Shown here in pieces: positions 20,840 through 32,095 of a DNA stretch of 64,000 nt. The notes under the pieces were generated by a model. The model saw only the letters and a list, made by a program, of their open reading frames with translations, searched no databases and was not told the origin of the DNA. The position numbers were made by a program, and so were the translations under genes. Source of the stretch: Macrosoma leucophasiata (Eukaryota; Arthropoda; Insecta; Lepidoptera; Hedylidae); contig JAWQUS010000022.1 of NCBI GenBank assembly GCA_036365455.1, positions 3,286,001 through 3,350,000 on the forward strand, given 5' to 3'. Positions within the stretch are counted from its first letter, which is position 1. Every line of letters starts with the position of its first letter.

Positions 20840-20975
20840 TTTTTACGTTTTGGAAGTGGCAAACAAGCATGCAGTTCACATTGATGTTAAGTGATGATTG
20901 CAGCCTATAGACACTTACACAAAGATCAGAGGTCAAAATGCAGATGCGTTGCCACCCCTGAGAGACCTTAGTTAT
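20840..20975 (-). mobile_element. SINE-B tail fragment
   Basis: Poly-T through CAGATGCGTTGCCACCCCTG, then an ATT microsatellite. Confidence 0.7.
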
Positions 20976-20976
20976 T

Positions 20977-21268
20977 ATTATTATTTTTTTATGTAATGGG
21001 CTTGGCAAACAAGCATGCAGTTCACATTGATGTTAAGTGATGACTGCAGCCTATAGACACCCACATGAAGACCAAGGTCAAAATGCAGATGCGTAACCAC
21101 TCCTGAGGCCTAAGGTGTTATGCCTCTGTGCCGGAAATTACAGGGCCGTACATAACCACCTGACCGGAACACGATAGTGCTGAACACTACCATTTAGCGG
21201 CAAGTATATTAGGTAATGCGGTGGTGCCTACGCCCGCGAGCTCCGTCACTGAAGCTCTACCACCAGTA
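20977..21268 (-). mobile_element. SINE-B, full length minus
   Basis: From poly-T to GCTCTACCACCAGTAAAA. Confidence 0.82.
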
Positions 21269-21289
21269 AAATCTCAAAAAAAAACCACC

Positions 21290-21375
21290 AGTAAAATCAG
21301 TATGTCTCTGTGATAGTTATTAAAGGCCCATACGCATACGCCATCGAGCTCCTACACTGGAGCTCTACCACCAGT
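21290..21375 (-). mobile_element. SINE-B2, 5' end only
   Basis: GTCTCTGTGATAGTTATTAA and ATCGAGCTCCTACACTGG with the usual CTACCACCAGTAAA end. Confidence 0.65.
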
Positions 21376-21419
21376 AAATATATTATTATACAACTATTAT
21401 ATCCAACCTTTCTCAAAAG

Positions 21420-21520
21420 GCTATTTGATACGATACGGTATTCAGGGTCCGGCAGAAAGGGTGGGCGTATTCTCGCACCGGGTTGCCGCTTATTACACTA
21501 TCCGGTCGTAGAACGAGTAC
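21420..21520 (+). repeat. Repeat with TACGGTATTCAGGGT, also at 22196-22280 and 23432-23530
   Basis: The three stretches share CGGTATTCAGGGT and TTACACTATCCGGTCG-like blocks; the middle one is inverted. Class unknown. Confidence 0.45.
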
Positions 21521-21526
21521 AAAATT

Positions 21527-21845
21527 CAAAAATTCAAAATTCAAATCATTTATTTCAAATTGGTTTACAAGGACACTTTTGCATTGTCGGGTTATAAGCT
21601 ACCTAGAGAGAATGACTTATAATAATAATTCAATAGGTATTAATAGATACCAATTTAATAATAATATTTAACCGATACGTGAATCATCAAATTTTTCATT
21701 TCCTTCATAGAAGAAAAAGAAAAATCTGTTCGTCATAATCATAGTCATTCACTTAGCAGAGTTCCAAGTGCAGGCACTACTGAGAAGAACTCCGCTACCC
21801 AACAAACTCAGCGTGTTGCTCTTTTGTCAAAACCTTACATTTAAT
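21527..21845 (-). mobile_element. Family L LINE-type tail, minus
   Basis: Begins with (AAATTC)n repeats, the reversed tail, and runs to GAGAAGAACTCCGCTACCCA. Confidence 0.62.
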
Positions 21846-21849
21846 ACAA

Positions 21850-22785
21850 ATATTATACATAGCATAAAGATAATGTGAACGTCCATGGCATATAAATATT
21901 TGCATATAAACACATACGCAAATACCCATCAACAGCTTAATATCGTGATAGAATATAACACCCGCAAATCACAACAGACCAGTCCCCACAATCAGCATCC
22001 GTTCACGAGTATGACGCATGTGGCAGCCATTGCTCTCCTCGACCATTTTGAAGGGAAGTGAGCAACCCGTCACACGACGCCGCCGAAGGCAAAGACATTA
22101 AAGTGAGCAAGACTGTTATGATTACCAGTGCGTACTTAGCATTATAGATGAAAAGAATCTGTATAAAAATGCACAGGCCGCTCTGGTCGCCCTTATTAGG
22201 GCCCTAACTCCCTAAATGTTATTACACTACCCTGACTCTTGCTATCGTACCCTGAATACCGTGCCGTGTAATAAGTCCTTTAGGTTTTCTTAAACGAGGA
22301 CAGATTCTTAAAGAATATGGGGATAAGGTTTCTTGTCTAACAATAAAAAATACTTAACATCATTTTCTGAACGAAATTGTAAAAATATCTTACCAATGAA
22401 TCGTTAACCTTAAAAATTAAAATTACTAAAAGACCTATTAAATTTTTAAGTGAGTATAAAAGTAAATTAAAATATCAATTAAAGTAGAAGGTGTAAAAAT
22501 TACATACAATTATGTATGAAATTCAATAAATTTTAAATAACGAACATTTTTTTGAAAGATAATAAAGGTTTTATTAATTATGGCTTTCATTAATATTTGG
22601 AGCGACTGTCATAATTTGGCCAATTTTATATGTTTAGGAGAGCTTATTTACGGAATATGCTTATAATCATGATTATACATATCCGACGAGGTAACCAGAA
22701 GTGTATGAATTTCACCCACAATTCGGGAGTTTTTTTGAACTCCATTTTATGAGAAAAGAGCCGAGTGCTACCTTATACTCGTATT
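21850..22785. other. Largely unassigned sequence
   Basis: Holds the repeat CATCAACAGCTTAATATCGT to CAACAGACCAGTCCCC (21927-21998), an intact version of the site split by SINE-B at 38160-38520, and the inverted repeat piece at 22196-22280. No gene seen. Confidence 0.45.
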
Positions 22786-22934
22786 ATTATATACCTAAAC
22801 CTAACAGTGTTGTGCGCATATTTCGTGGTTGTGTGTCATTTGGGTAGAATACGCCATAATCGCCACGCTTGGCAGGCGGATTGGCGATCGCAGTGGTAAA
22901 CGTGGTAGATTTGTCGCGGGACGCTGTCAAAGAA

Positions 22935-22985
22935 TATGTAAAATAGAATAGAATGGACACTTCGACGTCCCGCCCGATTTTCACG
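22935..22985 (+). mobile_element. TIR-2 fragment
   Basis: AATGGACACTTCGACGTCCC and its neighbours only. Confidence 0.5.
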
Positions 22986-22987
22986 AT

Positions 22988-23173
22988 TTGGTGAACGGAT
23001 TTTGTTCCTGTTTAAAATTTTGGAAGGAGGCTTTTCTGAGGAAGGTTTATATCTATATTGTACCTATATACCGAGATATCACGGTTTTTGTCGAAAAAAG
23101 TTCGATGCGTCCCAACAATATAATAAATGCTACGTGCGAATGCTAATGGGCAAAGCCGGGGGCGGGTCGCTAG
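22988..23173 (+). mobile_element. Helitron 3' end
   Basis: GGCAAAGCCGGGGGCGGGTC then GCTAG and T, the same terminal hairpin as 5040-5060. The 5' limit is unclear. Confidence 0.5.
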
Positions 23174-23661
23174 TATATAATAAAAAAAAGTAAACCAATT
23201 TACGATGACGCAATAACAAGTTCAGTATTACGCAATACTTGTAATTGAAAGCTCAGTTCCGTATTAGGTGCTTATCTATTTAACAAACAAACAAACAGTG
23301 TTTCCTGCACCGATAGATTTCCTGTTTGAATGTCAAGATCTACTTAATATAGTCAATAGTGCGGTATGGTGGTTTTTAAGTAGGTATTTACCAAAACAGC
23401 TTTTTGCGTAAGTTTGTACATACAGGGTCAATAATGGACTTATTCCACGACACGGTATTCAGGGTAGGCATGGCCTCGCACTGGGTTGCTGTTTATTACA
23501 CTATCCGGTCGACAGGGCCCTAGCCCCTAACTCAGTCACAGTAAAAATATGAACAGTATGGAAACTACTAGTTTAGTTACGGTAGTTTAGTCTTCTTCAG
23601 CGTAACAATCCCATATAGGTACCAGAAATGACACAAAACGACAAAAACAGTTTAGCAACTT

Positions 23662-23927
23662 TTTTTTTATGATATGAAGGTGGCAAACAAGCTTGCAGTT
23701 CACATTGATGTTAAGTGATGACTGCAGCCTATAGACACACAAAGACCAAGGTCAAAATGCAGATGTGTTGCCACCCATGAGACCTTAGTTTATATGTCTC
23801 TGTGATTACATTACCATCTAACCGGAACACCATAGTGCTGAACACTACCATTTAGCAGCAGATAGATTAGGTAATGCGGTGGTGCCTACGCCCTCAAGCT
23901 CCTACACTGGAACTCTACCACCAGTAA
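23662..23927 (-). mobile_element. SINE-B2, minus
   Basis: Poly-T, GTGGCAAACAAGCTTGCAGT, CAGCAGATAGATTAGG, CTCTACCACCAGTAAAAA. Confidence 0.75.
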
Positions 23928-24252
23928 AAACAACTAACTTCAGACACTTGCTTTTATCGGTCGGTGTGCGCGCGCATCCTAAAAGTTAACTCAATTTTTT
24001 ATTAATTGCGCCAATAGAAGTTCTATTTCTAAAATCTATAATGCCGAATTGAGTGTATGCTAATCTATCAAATCGAACAATATGCTAATCTCAATACCCA
24101 CAAGGTTAAGGTTTTTCGTCCACTCCATTCGACTTTGACCCACGTCAGCAACCTTGGGTCATGCTCCTATGTTCACGGAATTACAAACAGCTTCATAATG
24201 TACATTGTTACAACATCAAATATGTTACATGGTTCTTCTGACTAATCTTTTT

Positions 24253-24880
24253 TAAGGTTCCGTAGTAAACTAGGAACCCTTATAGTTTCGCCATGTCCGC
24301 CTGTCTGTCTATCTGTGTGTCTGTCCGTCAGCGGTTTAGCGCAATAACTATTGATACTAGAGACTTGAAATTTGTCAAATTAATAGACTAAAAAAGTGAA
24401 AAAAAAATATTTAGGGTACGCCCTTACATGTTACGCGCGGATATTTTTTTATTTTTCGTTTTCTATAGGTTAAGTGTAAGATATCGTTGGATAGGTTTTT
24501 CGTTGGATAGGTTTTTCAATAATGTTAGGGGTGTGCTAAAATCATTTTTCGATTTAGTTAACTGTTCGTGACTAATTAAGCTTGAAAGTGCCAATTTTCG
24601 TTTGAGTGAAGTGTCTCCCTCCTCTACTTACTAAACGGTTGTTGTTAGAAATTCAAACGTTACGGCAATAGTAGCTACATATATTATAACGAAATCAAAA
24701 GGAAAACTATCACACCTAAGTTGGCTTCACTAGTTTGCGAGTAAAAGTCGATCAAATATAACATTCAACATTTTTTAACAACTCCATAGCAAATTTTTTT
24801 TTTCATTGCATTAATCAAACCTAAAAACTACGGAACCCTATACTGCGCGTAGCCCGACACGCAATTGACCGGTTTTTTAA
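24253..24880 (+). repeat. Second copy of the GGTTCCGTA ... CCCGACACGCAATTGACCGG repeat
   Basis: Matches 3616-4152 at both ends and in the GTCTGTC run; the interior is diverged. A short minus SINE-B tail follows (24880-24905). Confidence 0.58.
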
Positions 24881-25112
24881 TGTAAGGAAGGTGGCAAACA
24901 AGCTAGTACAGTATCCAACAAGAAATATCACACATCGACTTTAGGAGAGAGACTTCGGATAATTTCGGCTGTGTAGAGCGGTATCTCTTTCGCACACAAC
25001 CTTTCTGGCGTTTGTCGACCACTTCGGTCAAGTTTTGACTGACTGAATAATCATCATCCCTCCCACCGCATTTGAGGCGCAACAGAGGAGGAGGGGGATG
25101 GTTTCGGGGGTT

Positions 25113-25351
25113 TTTTAATGTAATGGAAGTGGCAAATAAGCATGCAGTTCACATTGATGTTAAGTGATGACTGCATATAGACACCCACACAAAGACCAAG
25201 GTTAAAATGCAGATGCGTTACCACTCCTGACGCCTAAGGTGTTATATGCCTCTGTGCCGGAAATTACAGGGCTCTACATTAGCGGCAAGTATATTAGGTA
25301 ACGCGGTGGTGCCTACGCCTGCGAGCTCCGTCACTGAAGCTCTAGCACCTT
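25113..25351 (-). mobile_element. SINE-B, internally deleted, minus
   Basis: The core between the TACAGGGC block and TTAGCGGCAAG is missing about 40 bp. Confidence 0.76.
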
Positions 25352-25449
25352 CCCCGGGCTTGTCTGCTCCCGTGTTGGGGACGTGAACCTACTAAGGGAT
25401 GCTGACACGCAGGAGAACTCGCTGGGGGAGGTTATACACATTAAAAAAA

Positions 25450-25583
25450 ACCTTTTTTTTTCAATTTTTATTTTTGGAAAATTAGCGGAACACGTTAGTG
25501 CTGAACTCTACCATTTAGGAGCAGATAAATTAGGTAATGCGGTGGTGCCTACGCCCTCGAGCTTCTGGAACTCTGCCACCAGT
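25450..25583 (-). mobile_element. SINE-B2 5' half, minus
   Basis: ACGTTAGTGCTGAACTCTAC to CTCTGCCACCAGT. Confidence 0.62.
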
Positions 25584-25596
25584 GCCAACATGTCTA

Positions 25597-25950
25597 TAAT
25601 AATAGCAACCCATTATACGTCCCACTGCTGGGCACGAGTCTCTCCCCTTTTTTTTGGGGGGAGGCCTGTAGCTTACTCCACCACGCTGCTCCAATGCGGA
25701 TTGGTGGAGGTGGGTGGGTTAGTGGCCAACCCGCTGTCGAATGTTTTCAAACCGCCCATAAGGCCTCTGACAAGGTTTAACGACCGGGACCGACGGCTTA
25801 ACGTGCCCTCCGAAGCACGGAAACGCGCTTCGGATTTTTAAAAAAATATGTTACTAGCGGTCACCCATCACACTACCAGGCCGCCCCCGTATTGCTTAAC
25901 CGAGTAGATCGCCTATGATCTACACCAGCCGCCGGGCCATGCGCGCTTCA
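25597..25950 (-). mobile_element. SINE-D, nearly full length
   Basis: Family D runs, in its own sense, from AAGCGCGCATGG through GATCTACTCGGTTAAGCA and GGCACGTTAAGCCGTCGG to CCAGCAGTGGGACGTATAAT and an (ATT)n tail. Here it is reversed with GAGTAGATCG near the right end. Confidence 0.74.
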
Positions 25951-26043
25951 AATGTCTATAGACTGTTGCATTCTCTTACTATCAAGGAACTGCTTTGTTT
26001 ACCACTCTCATTACATACTCTTTCTCTACATACTCTTCTTTAA

Positions 26044-26350
26044 CTGCCTCGGTAGCCTAGTGGTAGCAGGCCACTACTACTACGCTGAAGGGGTTCGATT
26101 CCCAAGTACGGGGTTATCAGAGGTAATGGTGTAAAGGCCTTTATCTCTGGTTCTATTGAGATTTTTCCATTTTCTGGAAATTTTCTAGTACCTCGAAGAT
26201 TGGTAATGTGCCCGGAGATGTCAATAGGCTCGCCACCTGTTACATGGGCCAAAACGTAACCGGCGAATCGTGGGTGTTTGCATGTATGCTTGAATGCATG
26301 GATTTACCTCTGCCTACCCCTTCGGGGATTACAGACGTGAAGTTACGTTT
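26044..26350 (+). mobile_element. SINE-A, full length
   Basis: Head with A and B boxes (a short deletion before the B box) through to GACGTGAAGTTACG. Confidence 0.84.
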
Positions 26351-26767
26351 TTTATTTTTTATTACTTACTCGTAAAAACAGCACTAATTTGTTCCTAGTA
26401 CGATATATTTTGATTACCACGAACAAATGAATAATTTATATAAATATGTTTATGACTTTGGAAATATTTATTAGGTGTAAAATAGACCAACAATAGTCTA
26501 CTAAAGATTAGATTAATGACCAAGTGACTACCCCAGTGCATATTTATTGTATAAATTTATAATAAGCACTAGGTTATTTGCATAGTTTGATTGCTATGTG
26601 AATTGTATCATGTTTTTCAAACTGCAATTGTAGTGATTAAAGTACTATAACACAATACCTGGAAATTATTTTGTTATTCTTCATAATTGACTCAATTTGT
26701 CAATATATAACAAAAACTCTTCTAGGGGTCTTCTAGGCTGTCGGAAACGAACAAGATAACGTCGTTT
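26351..26767. other. Stretch without recognised genes or repeats
   Basis: AT-rich sequence with no coding signal. Confidence 0.4.
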
Positions 26768-27203
26768 GTCGTTTAAATGTGTGCGTGAAATTGTTTATGT
26801 ATTTTGATATAGTCAAGGTGTGAGTTTCGTAGTAATAGACGCCTTTGTAGTGAATGTGTTTCACACGCATTTCTCCTCGCTAAAATGACTGTTTTGCATC
26901 GGTAATAAACGCTATGCCCGCTATGGCTACTCCCCTCCGGCAGAGAATAAGTAATAATACTACGTATATAATGGACACTTCGACGCCCGATTTCCCCGCA
27001 TCACCCAACCTCCTCCCCTCTTATGGGCGACGGTTGGTATTTTCTACGTACTACGCACAGGTGCACGTGTAAATACACGTCACTGATTGATGTCTGTGCA
27101 ATAGAGACCAAATTAAGCGTTTGTATGGAATTTTGGCGGAGTGTCCGCGGTGTGCCTATGGTCCGCCGCGGCCGGTGGGCTGAGTTACTCTATGCACTAC
27201 ACA
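26768..27203 (+). mobile_element. TIR-1 right part split by TIR-2
   Basis: TIR-1 from AAATGTGTGCGTGAAATTG to CTACTCCCCTCCGG, then TIR-2 (26941-27165), then the remaining TIR-1 terminus GGTCCGCCGCGGCCGGTG. Confidence 0.68.
26941..27165 (+). mobile_element. TIR-2 nested in TIR-1
   Basis: CAGAGAATAAG to GGAGTGTCCGCGGTGTG. Confidence 0.68.
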
Positions 27204-27413
27204 AACTATAGGAAACAGATTTTGAATCAAACTGGATTGCGTTCCAATTCTATCAGTTTAAAACAGTATTCTTAATTAACACTGGTTAACCGCATTAATT
27301 GTGGTAAAGTGTGATAAAATATTATAAAGGACACATTGCGGAGGAGATATATTTCACTTTGTTTCAAATTAGGTATATATTATATTTCTACCTCTTAAAT
27401 TGGTAAAGTGATC

Positions 27414-27560
27414 CTATGCCTGTCGCCGAGATGTTTTTAAATGTGTGCGTGAAATTGTTTATGTATTTTGTTAAAGTCAAGGTGTGAGTGTCGTAGTAAT
27501 AGACGATTTTAGGGCAAGTTAAGGCGTCAGAGGGCACGTTAAGTCGTCGGTCTCGGTTTT
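27414..27560 (+). repeat. TIR-1 scrap joined to a SINE-D scrap
   Basis: TIR-1 internal (27414-27513), then GGCACGTTAAGTCGTCGGTC of family D. Confidence 0.5.
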
Positions 27561-27661
27561 TTTTTATTATTCTCCGTTTAAAGAGCTTGGTCAAAGACCA
27601 TGACGCTCTATACGTTGGCATGAATTACATTCTTCATTTAAAAAAATGTAATTAAACAACA

Positions 27662-27843
27662 TTAGCTCATTGACAATTGATATAGTTGCAACAGTATTCT
27701 GGCGTCATCCGTAGTAGGATCTGCCAGGACACTGTTGCTATGTCCTATTTCTAATGAAGCCCTGCGATGAGCCTCACCCCGAACACATTCAACCAAAACA
27801 TGGTATACGTCTTCCACTCTACCACATATACTACAATTAGGGG
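27662..27843 (-). pseudogene. LINE reverse transcriptase C-terminal fragment with CCHC-type motif
   Basis: Minus frame of about 60 codons to a TAA: CSICGRVEDVYHVLVEC fits the C-X2-C-X7-H-X4-C motif found after the RT domain of several non-LTR families. It is cut off at its upstream side by TIR-3 copy 2. Confidence 0.62.
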
Positions 27844-28085
27844 TATAGGTCGCGCCAGGTAAAAAGAACGCTGGCGGTCAAGCTGCGCGTCATGTGCTTT
27901 TATTTCATTTTATGTTATTCTATGTAATATAGTTTTCAATCTGCCTACCAATACCCGAAACCGCAAGCGAAAGCTAGATTAAAAATAAACCAATAGGGCT
28001 AGTACTTTCGTGCGCGAGTGTACCGATGCGCGAACACATCCCTTCTACTTTCTTCCAGCATTCTTTTTACGTGGCGCGATCTATA
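27844..28085. mobile_element. TIR-3 element, copy 2
   Basis: Same 242-bp length as copy 1 with only a few differences, suggesting recent activity. Confidence 0.72.
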
Positions 28086-28117
28086 TCAGATTGATTAATT
28101 AAGAATTTAAACTTATT

Positions 28118-28267
28118 AAATCGGTCTCGGTTGTTTGAAAACATCCGACAGCGCGTTGGTTACTAATCCGTATCTCTACCTACCCGCATTGGAGCAGTGT
28201 GTTCGAGTAAGCTCCAGGCCTCTCCCTAAAAAGGGGAGAGACTCGTGCCCAGCAGTGGGACGTATTG
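28118..28267 (+). mobile_element. SINE-D 3' half
   Basis: GTTTGAAAACATCCGACAGC to CCAGCAGTGGGACGTATTG plus a TTG/ATT tail. Confidence 0.66.
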
Positions 28268-28299
28268 TTGTTGCCATTATTATTATTTATTTATTTTTG

Positions 28300-28431
28300 T
28301 AGTCTGTGTGTGTCACACGAATTTCCCCCCGCAATAAATGACAGACTGTTTTGCGTCGGTAATAAACGCTATGGCTACTCCCCTCCGGTCCGCCGCGGCC
28401 GGTGGCCCGTGTTGCTCTATACTCTATGGTC
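28300..28431 (+). mobile_element. TIR-1 right end
   Basis: From GTGTCACACGAATTTCCCCC to GGCCCGTGTTGCTCTAT. Confidence 0.66.
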
Positions 28432-28544
28432 ATCGCTTACGTTTTTAATGTTTCTTGTCCCTCGCCTGTTGTAGGGGAGCTTAGGAGGGGATTTTTGGAT
28501 AAGAGGTACGATTCACGATAATCTATACTAGATTTAAGCTCTCA

Positions 28545-28906
28545 TTCAAAAGAGCTCTTAATGAGTTTGTTGCGTAGCGGAGTTCTTCTCAATAGTGACT
28601 GCGCTTGGAACTCTGCTCAGTGAATAACTTTGATCTTGAAGAATTAGTTTTTCTTTTTCTTCATTTATCATCATTGAAGGAATTGAAAAATTTTGTCATT
28701 ATTATGTTTTATTTATTTATTTATTTATTTAACTAAGTAGTTTAAATTCTAATTTTAATTCACTATTAATATATGTTTTTGCTTTTACTAAAAGTATCTA
28801 ATGGTTATTCACTCTAAGTATTTTATGATTTCTTGACGTTTTGAAAGTATTTGTAAAGATCTATTCGAAATAAAAACATTTTCTATTCTATTCTATTCTA
28901 TTCTAT
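28545..28906 (+). mobile_element. Family L LINE-type tail, plus, (TTCTA)n end
   Basis: AAAAGAGCTCTTAATGAG to (TTCTA)n at 28885-28905. Homologous to 8313-8640 but a different subfamily. Confidence 0.66.
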
Positions 28907-29173
28907 GATCATCGATTACATCTTTGATGTTTCTTGTCCCTCGTGCCGCCTATAGTAGGGGAGCCTAAGAGGGGATTTTTGGATTATAGGTACGATTCCG
29001 AACTCCGCTACACGCACCAGTGCTGCCGCCGCAGTTTTGCCGCAGCACCTTAATTCTCTATTTTCTACTGCATTGCTGCCGCGACTTTGTCGCCTAGCTC
29101 GGAATGTAATCTCATTTAGAATAACTCAATAAAACGTAATTGAAGGTTATTTATTTATTTACTCTCAACTCAA

Positions 29174-29700
29174 CTGCCTCAGTAGCGTAGTTGTAGCAGG
29201 CCACTACTATTTTTTTTTTTTTTTTTTTTTACACTCACCGCCCCACAGTAGGTATAAACCTGTGTCGTGGGTGCCGTTGTACACATACAACACATACACA
29301 AACACCCAGACCCGAAACAAATTTCTGTAGGCCATACAAATATTTGTTCGGGTGCGGGGATCGAACCCGCGACCCTTCGAATCAAACGGTGGTTTCGCAC
29401 CGCTGGACTAACCGGGTCGTCAACTATTGCGCTGGAGGTCCTGGGTTCGATTCCCGGGTCGGGGACTATCAGAGATAACGGTTTAAAATCCTTTATCTCT
29501 GCTTCTATTGGGATTTTTCCATTTTCTGGAAGTTTCCCAGTACCCCGGAGTTTGGTAATGTGCCCGGAGATGGCAACAGGTTCGCCACCTGTTACATGGG
29601 CCAAAACGTAACCGGCGAGTCGTGGGTGTTTGCATGTATGATTGAATGCATGCATTTACTTCTGCCTACCCCTTCGGGGATTACAGGCGTGAAGTTACGT
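29174..29700 (+). mobile_element. SINE-A split by a different tRNA-headed SINE
   Basis: Head begins at 29174 and resumes at 29429 with GGTCCTGGGTTCGATTCCCG and the full body and tail. Confidence 0.82.
29212..29422 (-). mobile_element. SINE-E, tRNA-headed SINE nested in SINE-A
   Basis: Poly-T at left. In reverse it begins with a tRNA-like head (A-box-like TTAGTCCAGCGG, B box GGGTTCGATCCCCGC). ACTATT flanks it (29206-29211, 29423-29428). Only copy in the window. Confidence 0.78.
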
Positions 29701-29809
29701 TACGTTTATTTATTTATTTGGGTTTTAATGCACCAAGTACATAAGGCGGACTTAATGCAACTAGGCATTCTCAGCAACAGTCAACCTTTGGGTTGTAGGA
29801 GAGAATAGT

Positions 29810-30145
29810 GAAGGGTGCAAGTTAACAAATGTTTTAGAATCATTAGTGATTTTAATGCTTACATAAGATATATTAATATATTAAATATACATTATATTTA
29901 GATAAAGGTTAAATTAAACCATTCGCAGTAGATACCTTAAAACCTAAATACCTAAGGCGTGTATTGGCCGTTTTCCCAGTTAGGCAATGGTCTAACACTA
30001 GAATTGAAGGTCTATTACGTCATGTAGTTCAACAGTTTGTTGTAGGCAGGCCCGTTATATGGACGAGTGTGAAGGTACATACTGTTTTTAATAATTAGGT
30101 ATTTTATATCGTGAACTAAAATGGGTCAGACTTGTAGTCTAAGAT
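29810..30145. other. Stretch without recognised genes or repeats
   Basis: No coding or repeat signal seen. Confidence 0.35.
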
Positions 30146-30515
30146 CCGAACCTAGGTCGACTTTCACCCGAATTTACCGAATGAAATATTGTTTTTATCA
30201 AATTTCATACATAAACAAACATGTCTTGCATGTATTTTCTATCAAAATATGTTCATAGAATAAAAAAAAGGTAGGTTTTTTTTGTATGTGTTAACCAAGT
30301 CAATGTGTATCAAAGTAACAGTTTTAAACATACAAAATTGGTCTTTGAGGTTTTCTCGTAAATAGATCGGCTATTTGTATCAAACACATTGACACTTTGA
30401 TTGCAGTGACCTATATTTAGGTACTTAAGCAATTACACCGCCTTGCCAAAAAGCCATGAACGTAAATACGTAGGCAATACATTATAGACCTATTTTATAT
30501 GTTTAAAACTATAAG

Positions 30516-30957
30516 CCTGGGTTGCACCAAGATATTTGTTAAAGTTAAAGTTTTTTTTTTTTTTTTTTTTTTATGTACCAAAAGTGGCAAACAAGCATGC
30601 AGTTCACATTGATGTTAAGTGATGACTGCAGCCTATAGACACCCACACAATGACCAGAGGTCAAAATGCAGATGCGCTGTCACTCCTGAGGCATTAGGTG
30701 TTATGCCTCTGTGCCGGAAATTACAGGGCCGTACATTACCACCTGACCGGAACACGATAGGGCTGAACACTACCATTTAGCGGCAAGTATATTAGGTAAT
30801 GCGGTGGTGCCTACGCCCGCGAGCTCTGTCACTGGAGCTCTACCACCAGTAAATTGTAACAATTCACATCCTTGTCTAACTTATATAAATCTGTTAAAGT
30901 TAGAGAAGGATGTGATATGTTTCAATAACTTAAACAAATATCTTGGTGCAACCCAGG
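30516..30957. mobile_element. TIR element CCTGGGTTGCACCAAGATAT, split by SINE-B
   Basis: Inverted ends about 30 bp long, the right one ending TTGGTGCAACCCAGG. Confidence 0.68.
30549..30853 (-). mobile_element. SINE-B, full length, nested
   Basis: Poly-T of about 20, usual core, ending CTACCACCAGTAAA. Confidence 0.84.
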
Positions 30958-31274
30958 TTTAGATTCAAACCCATTTAATTTTGATTAGTTAAGAAATGGG
31001 TGAAACTTGTTAAAAGAAACATAATTCCTAATTAATTATGCTATTAATAAATGTTGATAGGCAATACATGCAAGACGTGTTTGTTTATGTACCGATGAAA
31101 TTCAATAAAAATAATGTTTCATTCGGTAAAAAGAAGGGTGAAGGTGGACCTAGGTTCGGCTCTTCTACTATAATAAATGTAAAGGAACCTTTCTTTGTAA
31201 TATTCTTTATTCGTCAATTATACCGAATCCCAGAGAGAGCTTGAACGTAGTATAATAAATCTATGGCTTGAACA

Positions 31275-31571
31275 GTTTTACTGGTGGTAGAGCTCCAGTG
31301 ACGGAGCTTGCGGGCGTAGGCATCACCGCATTACCTAATATACTTGCCGCTAAATGGTAGTGTTCAGCCCTATCGTGTTCCGGTCAGGTGGTAATGTACG
31401 GCCCTGTAATTTCCGGCACAGAGGCATAACACCTAATGCCTCAGGAGTGGCAGCGCATCTGCATTTTGACCTCTGGTCATTGTGTGGGTGTCTATAGGCT
31501 GCAGTCATCACTTAACATCAATGTGAACTGCATGCTAGTTTGCCAATTTGGGTACATAAAAAAAAAAAAAT
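31275..31571 (+). mobile_element. SINE-B, full length, 100 bp before the SLC22 acceptor
   Basis: Reference-quality plus copy: TTACTGGTGGTAGAGCTCC at the 5' end, CATCACTTAACATCAATGTG near the 3' end, 13-A tail. 5' stem GAGCTCC/GGAGCTT is nearly perfect. Confidence 0.86.
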
Positions 31572-31671
31572 GTTTTCGAGTCAAAGTAAAGAGTCCCCAT
31601 AATCGGGCAAAATATAACTTTTCAAAATTATTTTGGCATTGGAAGCTAAAATGCTTTTCTTTTTGTTTCAG

Positions 31672-31733
31672 AACCATCCAGAGCTAAATAGAGCATGTAC
31701 AAATTTTGAGAAAATCTAAACTATAATAACAAG
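31672..31733 (+). other. 5' UTR portion of the first coding exon, preceded by a 3' splice site
   Basis: A polypyrimidine tract followed by CAG at 31669-31671 precedes the ATG by 62 bases, so at least one non-coding exon should lie upstream. The start at 31734 is the first ATG in frame with the SLC22 homology, in the context AACAAGATGG. The in-frame stop TAG at 31692-31694 lies upstream of it. The true transcription start is not identifiable here. Confidence 0.65.
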
Positions 31734-32095
31734 ATGGCGCCTCAAGAGCGAACTCCTTGTTGCGAGCAAGAGGATTCCCGCCAAAACGGGACCATAGACA
31801 ACAACCTGTCAAACATCGATTTAAGCGGGGGTTTCGTGAACAAAGCATACGCCACTGACAGTTCAGATGTCGTGGCGCCTAAAGTTTATGAAAAAGAAAA
31901 AAAGGCAACGGACTTCGACGATTTACTGCCTTATGTCGGGGAATTTGGATTGTATCAGAAGATATTGTTTATATTGATGATACCATTTGCATTTTTCGTT
32001 GCATTTGTATATTTCTCGCAAATATTCATGACGATTGCGCCCGAGCAGCATTGGTGCTGGGTGCCGGAGTTGGCAAATTTGACTGTGGAGGAAAG
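31734..32095 (+). CDS. SLC22 gene coding exon 1 (aa 1-121)
   Basis: Encodes the cytoplasmic N-terminus, including a conserved block FDDLLPYVGEFG (61-72), then TM1 and the start of the extracellular loop (HWCWVPELANLT). It ends in a GT donor at 32096 in phase 2; codon 121 is completed by exon 2. The intron that follows is 16.3 kb and packed with repeats. Confidence 0.92.

Larger units (their letters stand above)
30146..31160. mobile_element. Large inverted-repeat element with a smaller TIR element and a SINE-B inside
   Basis: Arms of about 100 bp: CCGAACCTAGGTC at 30146 and its inverse ending at 31160, with GTCTTGCATGTATT matching AATACATGCAAGAC inside. Within it lies a TIR element (30516-30957) holding a SINE-B. 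No transposase. Confidence 0.66.

Noticed and set aside
25383..25841. 152-codon open frame
   Set aside because: Runs through SINE-B2 and SINE-D in succession; no domain.
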